The notes beneath the pieces were generated by a model that had not been told where the DNA came from, did not search any database, and saw nothing but the letters and a program-made list of their open reading frames with translations. The position numbers were made by a program, and so were the translations under genes. From Saprolegnia diclina VS20 (Eukaryota; Oomycota; Saprolegniomycetes; Saprolegniales; Saprolegniaceae): a DNA stretch of 32,056 nt. Shown in pieces: positions 18,821 through 28,980 of the stretch. Numbering within the stretch: the stretch's first letter is position 1; every line of letters starts with the position of its first letter. Where the stretch lies: NCBI RefSeq assembly GCF_000281045.1, contig NW_008246199.1, positions 3,012 through 35,067 of the forward strand, read 5' to 3'.

Positions 18821-19209
18821 TATTGTCTTATCGTATATCGAGTACACTGTACCATAGTGTCATTGGACGCCATGGACGAGGTATGTCCAACTCGAAAGGA
18901 TGAATTGGCCAAGCAGTCACTTTGCACTTCGGTAGGAATTACGGATATTATCCGGTATGCCGAACGTTTTGGATCGGCGAAGACAGGCGGGAGGTCCTGA
19001 AGCCAGTACTATATGGCTAGGCAGAGCTGAGCAAGTCCAAGCCACGAGATCGCAGCCGGGTACGCCTGTTGGACGTGTTTAGCCCTACTGCGGAACACCT
19101 ACCCGGTACGATGTAGAAGGCACGTGGGTTGACTCGAATGCCTGACTCAGTCTCTGGTGGTCAGCGACCAGGTGGTGATCATTTCGCGATTTGCACTCGA
19201 CCGACGACG
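18821..19209. other. Intergenic region upstream of the alpha/beta hydrolase
   Basis: This 389-bp stretch separates two plus-strand genes and includes a possible alternative start (ATG 19138) in frame with the hydrolase. No repeat, RNA gene or clear promoter motif was recognised. Confidence 0.4.
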
Positions 19210-20431
19210 ATGGAGTGGCGTGCGTCGCTGCCAACGATGCCGCCGCAGACGCCGCTGCGACTCGTGCTGCGCTTTCTTGGCATGACGCTGTCCACCCTCG
19301 TTCAGTACTGTCTTGGTCGCTACACGCCGCCCGTCGACGGCTGGTCGCTCCGCACCGCGCTCTCGGTGCAGTACCTCAACCTCATCCTCGAGAACGAGCG
19401 CATGGCGGCGCGGCGCATGACGACGCTGTCGTCCAAGGTGGCCAACCTCGCCATCCGAGACAGCATCACCGCGGTCTCTGGTCCTGGCTTTCAAGGCCTC
19501 TGGCTCGGCGACGCCCAAGAGGCCAGTAGCACGGACCCGATCCTGCTCTACATGCACGGTACGTGCATCGTTCGTCCTCTTTTGCGTTTTCAAACCACGG
19601 GCTAGGCGGCGGCTACACCACTTGTGATGCGCGAACGTACCTCTCGGGTCTCGCCGAGTTGCGCACGGCGCTGGCGACAGCCCATGGCATCGATCTGCGT
19701 GTGCTGGCGCTTGAGTACACGCTGGCGCCCGAGGCGCGGGTAAGTTTTTGCACGTTGTAGTTTGATGGCATGATGGACAACTTGTCTGTAGTTTCCAACT
19801 CAGATCCACGAAGCCGAAGCTGCATACGAGCACGTGGTGACAACCTTTCCATCGCGACCCGTCTTTTTGTTTGGCGACTCGGCCGGTGGCAACCTCGCGT
19901 TGGCGCTTTTGCAAACGCTGCGCGACCGAGGTACGTGGCCTTTCCTGCATCCAGTGTCTAGTACAGTGTTTGAAACAGTGTATGATGCTAGCGGCACCGC
20001 TTCCGGCGCCAACCGGCGCGGTGCTTGTCTCGCCGTGGTGCAACGCCGACGTCACGGCGTTCGCGCCGTCGTACGCCAAGTACAAAGCTGTCGACGTCAT
20101 CCATGCCCACCACCTGCGGCTTCATGTGGATGCCTACCTCCCCGAGGACGCGCCGGCGTCACTGCTGCAAAATCCGCTCGTGTCGCCAGTGCACGGTGAT
20201 TTTACCGGCATGTGTCCGATGTTACTGCATTATGGCGGAAAAGAAGCCTTCAGCGACGACTGCAAGCGCCTTGAAGAGGTCTTGCGTCGCCAGAACGTGC
20301 CACTTACCGTTGAAGTCGAGCCGCTCGCCCCCCACATCACCCCTGTTTTGGGCTTCTTTTTCAAGGAGATGGCAGCGCGCGGTGTCGCAGCCATTGCAAC
20401 CTTTATCGCTACGACCGCATCGACGACGTAG
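19210..20431 (+). CDS. HSL-type alpha/beta hydrolase (esterase/lipase), four exons
   Basis: Exons are 19210-19558, 19606-19739, 19792-19930 and 19992-20431, giving 353 residues. Introns are 47, 52 and 61 nt, starting GTACGT, GTAAGT and GTACGT and all ending in TAG. Splicing rebuilds the hallmarks of the hormone-sensitive-lipase (GDXG, alpha/beta hydrolase fold 3) family: oxyanion-hole HGGG (116-119, split by intron 1), YTLAPEAR then FPTQIHEAEAAYEHV across intron 2, the nucleophile elbow GDSAGG with Ser191, Asp296 in KEAFSDDC, and His322 in LAPHITPV. The triad is therefore complete. The N-terminus has a short hydrophobic stretch (VLRFLGMTLSTLVQYCLG) that may be a membrane cap. ATG 19138 is an alternative start adding 24 residues. 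It probably hydrolyses short or medium-chain esters; substrate unknown. It sits between paralogues B and C. Confidence 0.88.
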
Positions 20432-20706
20432 CGCAATGTAGTGCTCGTCAACAAACAATACGTGTGGCATGCAAACTCGCGCGTCTCTGCGCGTGTATAC
20501 TGTCGACACCGAGTCCTAGTTCTAAACGAGCCGAATAGCCTAGGAATGCGAATAATTCCCTTGCTACACATTTCTCTTTTCCCATTTCTTTTCGAGCATT
20601 TGACGTATAGGGTAAGGAAATATCAAGCCTTGGGTTAGGGTCCTTTCCACGATACGGATTGCAAACCTATGCTGTCCAAGCAAATTTGGATATTTGGGGT
20701 CCTTTT
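20432..20706. other. Convergent intergenic region, 275 bp
   Basis: This is an AT-richer gap between the 3' ends of the hydrolase and paralogue C, presumably holding both 3' untranslated regions. No gene is supported. Confidence 0.4.
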
Positions 20707-22635
20707 TTATATCACGGCACAAAACTCGTAGCCGGGATGCTCCGCTTGCAGCGCTACAAGACCCGGCACGATGACGCCGGCGTCAACAAAAGCCAGCGTT
20801 CTGCCGTCGTCGAGGGTCTCGCACCGAAGCGCGTGTCCTGGCGCTGCGCGGGGTAGGGTCTGCATGGCCGTGTAAGCGCACAGATTCACGGACGAATACA
20901 CGAGGTAGAGATCGGCGACCGGCAGAACAAGGACCCAATGCGTTCCGAGACTCAGCGAGCGAGACCCAACGAGGAGCTCGGCCAGGTCAAAGCCCGAACC
21001 TCGTCGGTGGGCGTCGATTGCCCGTAGAAACGAATTGCGTCCGTGGTTGGGGCGCGCTTTCTGCAGCAAACATCGCATGCACACGGCAATGAGCGCTGTC
21101 ACGAGAAGGCCAAATGTATCGCACATCAGTAGCGTCGTCATGTCTTCCGAGCCCCAAACCGCAGCTTCGGCCATGCCATTGCCCATATCGACAACGTTGA
21201 CGCGTTCCGTGAGGTAGAGACTGCCCCGTGTAAAGCCTCCGACGAGGAAGCCAACGATAAAGCCGAGCACGATACTTCGACACGAACAGTAGCGCTCAAT
21301 GGTGCGGATGGGGCGACCCAGGTATGTCATGACGCCTGGCGGAAGATGACGTGTTGTGACAAGCCACCGCAAGAACGTCCATATACCGACGCAGACCCAG
21401 GCGTGTCGCATCGCATACATGGCCGCTTGGAGCAAGTCGGCGACATTGCCGTTCAGCGACGCTTGCCAGAAGAAGACTTCGACAAGTGTCTGCACCTCGG
21501 TGGTTGTCCCGATAGCGTACATCCCGTTGCCCACGAGATACCACGGATTCGCAAGCCAGAGCTGCGAGAGACTCAGGACGGACCGACCGGCGTCAAGCGT
21601 TGGAATCTCCGGCCTCGGTCGGTGCAGGAGGGTGTCGAGAATGGCTGTATAGTACGCCGACGTTTGTGTCGGGATGCGTGTCGTTCGGCGTGATGTGAGA
21701 CGCCAGAGCTCCCGCGTCAAAACGCCAAACACAAGGAGCTGACCGACATAGTCCAGAAACGTCAGCAACCGACTCTTTTGGCCAAAGAGGATGTTGACGT
21801 CTTCGGTGTCATCGCCCTCGATCGCCGGCGACACCTTGTATACCAGTGAATCGCCGATCTTCTCGGCTTTGCACTGCGAAATATGCGTCTCGACACTCAA
21901 AACACCTCCCGCATCGCGCTGCTGGGCGACGATGTACCCAGCTCGAAACCGGAATTGGCTCACGTTGGCCGCTAGACCGAGCGGTGGCATGTAGTACCGT
22001 TGATCGGTGCAGTGCAGATACGAGGTGCCGTAGCCGGACCGTGCATCATCCACAACGTGAAGGCGTGGTGCGTCGTGGCTGCCACCCGACGCGACAGTCC
22101 ATCCGACGCAACTCGGCGGTAAATTGGTGTGCACGAACCGTAGCAGTCGCCGGGACACGCCGTCGTGGTTGTACATGGTATGGTACTGAACGCCGAGCGA
22201 GATGTTGACGCGCATGCACCAGCTGAGCGAGTGGTTGCCGCCAGGAAAAGCGAGAGACGCATCACGAACGCCGATGCGCTTGCTCTGGCCCGCATGCCCT
22301 TGTTGCAAAATGCTTTGGATCTTGACGTCAACGGGCAGAAGCGGTGTCAAGTTGTACACGCCATGGACGATATCGTCCATAAAGGACGCTTGGCGCATGA
22401 GAAGATTGTCCACAAGCGACGAGGTTTGGAGAAACGCTGCGATCGAGTAGATGTTGATAACGAGATTGAGACTGCGGAGAAGGGCGTCGAGGACGAGGAA
22501 TTGCTTGTACGAGACGCGGCGCGCCCAGCTCGACGCGCGACGCGACGAGAGCTCGGAAGCTGGAGGCAGCGTGTCGAAACGACCGACGGGCTCTCCCGCG
22601 GCGGCCGTGATCCACGAGCAGAGATGCTGGACCAT
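20707..22635 (-). CDS. Multi-span membrane protein with four-Cys ectodomain, paralogue C
   Basis: This is an intact 642-residue paralogue starting at ATG 22635 (MVQHLCSWIT). The N-terminal tail and first membrane segment (LLRSLNLVINIYSIAAFLQ) are unlike those of A and B. From residue about 71 to 299 the ectodomain is nearly identical to that of paralogue B, including the four cysteines, then the sequences part again. The C-terminal half keeps the LWLANPWYLVGNGMYAIGT stretch (Cys of A and B replaced by Gly), several helices and the GYEFCAVI end, where A has YLYCAVI. Opposite orientation to A and B suggests duplication with inversion or later rearrangement around the hydrolase gene. Function unknown; probably a surface or endomembrane protein. 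Confidence 0.82.
   Translation of the reverse strand: MVQHLCSWITAAAGEPVGRFDTLPPASELSSRRASSWARRVSYKQFLVLDALLRSLNLVINIYSIAAFLQTSSLVDNLLMRQASFMDDIVHGVYNLTPLLPVDVKIQSILQQGHAGQSKRIGVRDASLAFPGGNHSLSWCMRVNISLGVQYHTMYNHDGVSRRLLRFVHTNLPPSCVGWTVASGGSHDAPRLHVVDDARSGYGTSYLHCTDQRYYMPPLGLAANVSQFRFRAGYIVAQQRDAGGVLSVETHISQCKAEKIGDSLVYKVSPAIEGDDTEDVNILFGQKSRLLTFLDYVGQLLVFGVLTRELWRLTSRRTTRIPTQTSAYYTAILDTLLHRPRPEIPTLDAGRSVLSLSQLWLANPWYLVGNGMYAIGTTTEVQTLVEVFFWQASLNGNVADLLQAAMYAMRHAWVCVGIWTFLRWLVTTRHLPPGVMTYLGRPIRTIERYCSCRSIVLGFIVGFLVGGFTRGSLYLTERVNVVDMGNGMAEAAVWGSEDMTTLLMCDTFGLLVTALIAVCMRCLLQKARPNHGRNSFLRAIDAHRRGSGFDLAELLVGSRSLSLGTHWVLVLPVADLYLVYSSVNLCAYTAMQTLPRAAPGHALRCETLDDGRTLAFVDAGVIVPGLVALQAEHPGYEFCAVI
21739..22425 (-). 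repeat. Near-identical ectodomain tract shared with paralogue B (copy in C)
   Basis: This 687-bp segment is the reverse-strand counterpart of 17111-17797, with about 18 ungapped mismatches counted by eye. Its limits match the ectodomain rather than the whole gene. Confidence 0.85.
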
Positions 22636-22935
22636 CGATTTGAAACGTTCGTTATCGGACTATGAAGTTTACCGTTTTACAAGCCAAATAGGAGCATGGG
22701 AACGCGGCCAGAGATCGATGCTCCATGGTGCAAGGTCATCTTGTAGGTACATTGCTGACCGCCCGAGAGACAATCATGTACAAACATGCGGTACATGCAT
22801 CGTTGTCCGCGATCATCTACTGGACACAGCAACTTGACACCTAATCCCATATACGTCCAACTAGGATCTTATTGGACGAGGCTGGACCATCAATTTATCG
22901 TCCATCAACGACACCGGAGTGGATTATTGACTAGA
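22636..22935. other. Intergenic region, 300 bp
   Basis: This gap holds the upstream region of paralogue C and the 3' flank of the hydroxylase-like gene. No further gene, repeat or RNA is visible. Confidence 0.4.
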
Positions 22936-24911
22936 TTACTCCCAAAAAATCGTGCCCTCGTTGGCGTCGTCGGTCCACAAGAATGCATTCGCACCCCACT
23001 TGACCTGGTTTCCAATCGGGGGGCACCCCCGTGCTCGCTCAGCGGATCAATGTCCATGTCGGGCGTCATGACGTAAAAGAATGCAGCGCTCAGGCCTTTT
23101 GCGACCACGCTCAGCCCTTGGTTGCACTCGTTATTGGTCGCACTTGTCGTTGGCGAGAGGGTGCTGGGGACAGCTGCATGCGGAAACGCGGTCGTGCCGC
23201 CCCCCGCCACGTCGTTGAGGTACACGAAGAGCGTCGCAAACCGGTTGGGACTCGTGTGTTTGACGTACGACGGCAGCGTATAGTGAAACCGGGTATCGTC
23301 GACAGCCGCTTCCCACGCCGCAATAAGGTGGCGTACGAGCCCAGGGACGTTTTGAAGCAAGAGGTGGAGGCAGTCGCGCCGCGTCTTGTACGTTTGAAAG
23401 AAATCAAACCACGTTGGCGTCAACATCGTCCGCAGCGCATCGGGCGATGCATGGGCTTCCAACAGTGAGAGCAGTTGGAACTGAAACCTGTCGTCAAACT
23501 TGGGGTACAACGACCCCGCGGGCGCGACGCTGGCGGGCACCGCATCGACACCGAGGATCGACACCTTTTCCTTGACCCAGCGGATCCAACGTAAAAAGTG
23601 ACTCATGCCGGCGCCGCGCGCAGTCGAGAACGTCGTTGGAAACGCATACCGCAGTCGTATGCGGTTCGCGGCGGCTTCCCACGCCTGGATGATCGATGGC
23701 AAATAGGTCGGACGCTGCTTGAGGACGAGCCGCATCGTGCCGCCGACGCCCGACGCCACGTCCTGGCGGCTCGTGAAAAAGTGCGGCTGTGAGTCCAAAA
23801 ACAGCTGCAGCAGCGCATTTGGGAATCGCTTGAATCGCGCGGCCGCGGGTTCAGCGCGTCGCCTGGTTGGAATCCTGCTGGCGCGTCGTTGCCGAGCGCA
23901 TCAATGGCCTGTGCTGCCCACTTTGCCCGCGCGAGATAGTCGTCAAAGTCCTTGTCGTTGGCGTGCGGCGGCAGAATGTTTTTGGAGCTCATCGTGTCGA
24001 GGTGCTTTCGGTAGTATTCGCCGCTCTTGTAGCGCACGAGTTGGAGCCGCTCGGCAAACGACGGGCTCGGGAGGCCCGCACCTGCATGTGCCGTGTGAGC
24101 TCGCTGTCGCGCAAGAACGCCGTGTGGCTCGTTCTTATCGTCGACACTTCGCCGTCGGCAGATTCACCGACCACCGACCGCTGCAACCCCGGCGTGCCTT
24201 CTGCAATGATCGCATTCGCCTCGGCATGTGTGAAAAAGCCCTCGACGCCAAACACCTTGGGCGAGAGGCTCAGCGTGCGCAGTGTGACGCCATCGACCGA
24301 GAACGTATGGTTGTTGCAATGCCGGGCCAGACCCACAGCTGAAAGTCGAGGAGGACGTGTACGATGCGGTTGGCGACCTCGAGGTCGTCTGCTGATGTGA
24401 TCGGCAGACTGTACTGGGACACGAGGCGGACGCCGTTTGCGATGCGAGACGGGTGAGCACCGAGCGCTCGCGCAGCTTGCATGGCGATCGTATGGAGACA
24501 GGTGCTGTCGCCGTGCCACGGCAGAAAGAGGCCATCGTTCTCGCCGTTGAGCATGACAAACACGGACGCATTGGCCGCCAGCGTCCCGATTGGCAGCTGC
24601 ATGAGCGGCGCGACAGGCACCCGCTCGCTGCTCGGGCGCGGGTCATACGCGCACGCCAGGGGCTCGAGAAAGAACTGCGGATCCACATGCACGAGGTTCG
24701 TCTCGTATTTCGATACGAGCGCGCCGTCGACGAGCTGCGTGCTGTTGACAAGGGTCGTGGCCGGCGGGCGCGCCAGCGCAGCGCGCAAGGCGGTTTCCTG
24801 GACGTCCTGGTGACGCAGCGTCGACGACGGTCGGTACAAATGGATGGCGATCCCGAGAGCAACCATCGTGAGCACCGAGGCCCACGAGAGTCTCGTCCAC
24901 CGACGAGTCAT
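22936..24911 (-). pseudogene. Prolyl-4-hydroxylase-like 2OG/Fe(II) dioxygenase with four one-base frameshifts
   Basis: Read from ATG 24911, a signal-anchor (WASVLTMVALGIAIHL) opens the protein. The P4H fold then appears in pieces. RYKSGEYYRKHLD supplies the first Fe ligands (His at 24002-24004, Asp at 23996-23998). NRFATLFVYLNDV and DPLSEHGGAP supply the second His (23031-23033). KWGANAFLW holds the 2-oxoglutarate-binding Lys (22999-23001). These pieces lie in successively shifted frames. Each switch needs one extra base: near 24317-24323, at the run 24074-24076, near 23837-23848, and at the G6 run 23018-23023. No GT-AG intron fits any switch. With all four corrected the product would be about 659 residues. 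It also carries an unusually long insert (about 240 residues) between the HxD and NRFAT motifs. It may be a decaying gene or contain assembly errors. Enzymes of this family hydroxylate proline in secreted proteins. Confidence 0.75.
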
Positions 24912-25573
24912 TCTCGCCAAGTGTCCAAATCGAATGTGTTCCGAAAGCAGGTACGCATCTGAGTCGCCGGATGTTTTCAAACATCTGGTGAAACGATATC
25001 CGGAAGTCAGACCGCCAGGCGTGGTCCACCGGGTCATTGCATCCATCTTGCTGCCGATGGATGAGCGATGCATGAGTGGTGTCACTGGGCGTCACTTAGC
25101 AGCACCAACCCCATAGTCGTGTTCAAGACCCGGGCAGCTCGATTGTCTCCGGGTTTAAGCATTAAGCACCGCGTGAGAGGCCATGTCAACACCTCGTCCG
25201 CGAATCCTACCTCCGTTTCCGCCAAGTACCCAAACTACGGGTAGGGAAGAAGGCCAAAACCACAATCTATCACAGACTCGACGTCGCATTAGAAGAATGG
25301 ACTGCTTTCACCACAAGACGAACGCTGCTTACTGCTGCATGGAGGGCTATAATGACGCCACTTGACGATTCCAATAGCTCGTCACTACCCGAGCACCGCT
25401 TGTACGTAGTTTATAACAGCATCTGCGACTACCAGGTAGTGATGCTTGGCGAGCCTCCAGAGCTGCAACCTCCTTGCGACACCTACATGAACCCAAATCA
25501 TATGCAGAAATCAAAATCTTGACACCAAAAGGGTTCCTCTATCCTCTCTTCCATCGTCATCTCGCGCCGACAC
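24912..25573. other. Intergenic region, 662 bp
   Basis: This gap lies between the hydroxylase-like gene and the 3' end of the isoleucyl-tRNA synthetase. The upstream in-frame extension of the hydroxylase (to 25085) is probably not coding because the signal-anchor Met lies downstream. A 17-bp similarity to the repeat start (GTTCAAGACCCGGGCAG near 25120) is too short to call a third copy. Nothing else is seen. Confidence 0.4.
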
Positions 25574-28500
25574 TTAGGCGTCTTCGGGCGTGAGCGCGTC
25601 GACAAGCGCGTCGACGGTCGCATGGCCGCACGCCGTCGCACAGCGTTCGCAGAGTGTCGTCATGGCCGCGTCGACGTCCGGCGAGTACTTCCAGCAGCGC
25701 GGGCACTTGTGGCCACTCGCGAGCGTCACAGTGAGCTGCAACGGCAGCGAAGCGTCGCCGACGTTGAGCGTGTGCGACGCATCGGTCGTCAGCGGCGTCA
25801 ACGTGATGCCCGAGCAGAGCATCATGTCTTCCAGGACGCGGCCATCAACGCGCGCGAGGATCGCGAGGAGCTCAGGCGACGCGCCAATGTGAACGTTGCA
25901 CTCGAGCGTCGTCTTGACGTCGCCAGCGTCACGCATGGCTTCGACGACGCGGTTGACTTCAAAGCGAAGCTGGCGAAGGACGTCCCAGTCCTTGGCAAGC
26001 GCCGGGTTGTGCCATTGCGCCTAGCGTCATTTTGAATGTATTTCGATCGATTTTCCGATGTTTCCAGCGTTTTTACCTCGGACTGGAACCAGCCGTCAAG
26101 GAACACGCTGCCCGGCGCGTCGTTGATGAGCTGCTTGGTGTACTGCGCGAGGCGGTGCATGCGAATGTCTTCGGCCGTGTGGCAAATCACGGGCGCGATC
26201 GCCGTGTTGATCGTGCGGAGCGCCATTTCAAGCACCTACAGTTCAAAAACACGTTGAAAATCCGAAAAAGGCCACATGAAAAATCCGAAAAATGAAAAAT
26301 CCGAAAAACAAAACATACCGTCTGCGTCGACCGGCGGAGCGGCGACTGCGGCGCTTCGCAGTACAAGCGGTCCTTGCACGCCTCCATGTAAAAGGCCGAG
26401 AGGTCGGTCGCAATAAAGTGCGCGAGCGCTTGCTGCACCTTGTTGAACGCAAACGTCTCATACCTACGTATAAATCCGATAAATCGAGAAAAAACGAAAA
26501 AAAAACCCTACCCGTCCGTGACGGTCGTCTGGAGCTCCGACAACAAGTGCAGCATGTACTGGTCGAGCGGCGTCAAGTCGGCATACGGCACCATGTCGGT
26601 GCGCGGGTCAAAGTCGTTCAAGTTGGCGAGCAAAAACCGCGCCGTGTTGCGCACCTTGCGGACGCTGTCGCTGACCTTGACCATCGTCGAGGGGCCGACC
26701 GACACTTGGTTGGTGTAGTCGGTCGTCGCGACCCAATACCGCATCGTATCGACGCCGTACGCCGGGATGTTTTGCTTCTTCTTGCCGTCAATAATGTCAC
26801 TTGGCACCAACACATTGCCGAGGGACTTGGACATCTTCTGCCCCCGCTCGTCCAGAATGAAGCCGTGCGTGATGATCTGCTTGTACGGCGCCTTCTTCTG
26901 GACGGCAAGGGACGTGAGCAGCGATGACTGAAACCAGCCGCGGTGCTGGTCCGAGCCCTCGAGGTAAATGTCGGCCGGGCGGCCGTCCAAAACCGCAAGC
27001 CACGAGCTGCCAGAGTCAAACCACACGTCCAGTGTATCCATGCCCTTGCGGTACATGGCCGGATCGTATCCGGGCGGGAGGAGCTCCGAGAGCGGCAGCG
27101 TCCACCAAGCGTCCGAGCCGCCATTCGCCGCCATGACGGTCTGTACGTGCTCGATCGAGTCGGTCGTCAAGAGCGGCGCGTCCGTCTCCAGGTCGTAAAA
27201 GACTGGGATCGGGACACCCCACGCCCGCTGGCGGGAGATGCACCACTCGTTCCGGCTCGAGAGCGTCGCTTCCAAGCGGCGGCGGGACGACTTGGGATGC
27301 ATTGCTACGTCGTTGAGTGCATCGTGGCCGAGCGCATGCAGCGTATCGAGCTTGGCAAACCACTGCTTGGTCGCGCGCAAGATGATGGGCTTCTTCGTAC
27401 GCCAGTCGTACCTAGCCATTGCGTTGTCAAAAGTAAATGTGGAAGTAGTTGTCGTACGGGTAGCGGTGGACGAGCTTGGCCGACTGCACGAGCGCCGCTT
27501 CCTTGGCACCAAGTGCCTCGAGGACCGCCGCCGTGCCCTTGGTTTGCACAAAGAGACCGGCGAGGTGCGGGCCGGCCTCGGCCGTGTACTTGCCCTTGCC
27601 GTCGACGAGGCACGTCATGCTGTTGTCCGTGCCAAACTGCGCATGGTGCGCCATCCACGCCTGGTAATCTTCTTGGCCGTGGGCCGGCGCCGTGTGCACA
27701 ACGCCGGTACCGGCGTCGGTCGTCACATGGTCGCCGAGCAGCGCGATCGAGTCGACGCGCTCGTCCAACGGGTTGGCAAAGACGTTGCCGAGGACGTCGG
27801 CGCCCGAGAAGGTCGCAATGATCTTGACGTCGGGCTGCTCCAAGATCGAGCTCGCATACGTCTCGACGAGGTCCTGGGCCACGAGATCGTAGGCGCCTGG
27901 CGCCGTCTCGATGAGGGCATACGTCAAGTCGCCCCTAGAACCACCCATGCGTGAGCCAAGTATCCGCAACGAGAGCGAGATTAGGAGGTGGTGTACCGGA
28001 AGCAGAGACCACGGTTGGCCGGGATCGTCCACGGCGTCGTAGTCCAAATGACGGCCGAGATCTAGGGCAATGACGAGTGTGATGCATCGAACGAAGGACT
28101 GGTGTACCGTGGCGTTGGCGGCGTGGGCCGAAAGGACACCTGTCGGCGTCTTGAGGCGGAAGCGAATGTACGCCGACTGCGACGTGTGCTCGTCGTTGTA
28201 CTCGAGCTCTGACTCGGCAAGCGCCGTACCCGACGACGGCGACCAGTACACGGGCTTGTATCCCTGCGAGATCAAGCCGTCTTGCACCTACGTCGACACT
28301 GCAGATACCTACTGGAGAGAATAGGGTACCATCTTCTTGAAGACGTTGTACTGCTTGACTTCGTACGACGGGTCCATCGTGTGGTACGCTGTGCCCGGCG
28401 CGCCGCTCCAGTCGGCCAAAACGCCCCAGCGCTGGAGATCCTTCTTCTGCGCGGCAATGGCCTCGAGCGCGAGCTCGCGCGAGTGGCGGCGGATCTCGGC

Positions 28501-28933
28501 CGGGTCCATCTACAGTTGCTGCATACGCCATGGCCCTTTGAGCCGATTCTTTATGCACCTGGTCGCGGTTGGTGTCCTTGAGCCGCTCGAGCGCCTTGAT
28601 CTCAATCGGGAGGCCGTGGCAGTCCCAGCCAGGAATGTACTCGATCTTATAGCCGCGCTGGAGCTTGTACCGGTTGAGCATGTCCTTGAGTACGCGGTTG
28701 AGGAAATGGCCCGTGTGCAGCGAGCCATTTGCAAACGGTGGCCCGTCGTGCAACAGGAACGTCGGCGCGTCCGGTCGCTCGGCCGCCTGGGCAGCGTAGA
28801 GCTGCGTCACGCAGCGCGCGTGCAGCTGCGGCTCGCGCACGGTCGCGTTCGCCCGCATCGGGAACTCGGTCTTGGGCAGGTTGAGCGTCTTGCGGACGAC
28901 ATCGCCGACGGGTTTGGGTGGCTTCGGAGCCAT
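25574..28933 (-). CDS. Isoleucyl-tRNA synthetase, bacterial/mitochondrial type, nine exons
   Basis: Class I synthetase that charges tRNA-Ile. Exons (minus strand, in order) are 28933-28559, 28509-28330, 28287-28108, 28061-27997, 27934-27458, 27411-26512, 26463-26319, 26235-26077 and 26020-25574, giving 975 residues. The eight introns are 42-83 nt, all ending in CTAG or GTAG. Signatures are HTGH at 73-76 (HIGH motif), PGWDCHGLP, IWTTTPWTIPAN in the editing region across two introns, the WFDSGSSW and SDQHRGWFQSS stretch, KMSKS at 618-622, and a C-terminal zinc finger with Cys933, 936, 951 and 954. That finger marks the bacterial/IARS2 type rather than the cytosolic eukaryotic type, so a mitochondrial role is expected. 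The N-terminus MAPKPPKPVG is not a classic targeting peptide. Apparent extension to 28975 starts with TTG. Every exon joins in frame, so the gene looks intact. Confidence 0.93.
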
Positions 28934-28957
28934 GCTGCGTCCAATTGCGCAAATCGG

Positions 28958-28980
28958 CAAAGTCAAAATGGCCAATCACA
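28958..28980 (-). promoter_or_regulatory. Possible oomycete initiator element of the IleRS gene
   Basis: On the minus strand GATTGGCCATTTTGACTTTG lies with its CATTTT core at 28970-28965, about 32 nt before the ATG. The oomycete initiator consensus is GCTCATTYYNCAWTTT; about 11 of 16 positions agree, including the whole CAWTTT core. Distance and position fit a transcription start, but the match is partial. Confidence 0.3.

Noticed and set aside
22936-24911. Introns as the cause of the frame switches in the P4H-like gene
   Set aside because: Conserved protein motifs continue directly across each switch with no room for an intron and no suitable GT-AG pair.
25118-25140. Third copy of the dispersed repeat
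   Set aside because: Only about 17 bp resembles the repeat start and the similarity then stops.
28934-28975. Extended N-terminus of IleRS starting at 28975
   Set aside because: The codon at 28975 is TTG, not ATG; the first ATG in frame is 28933.
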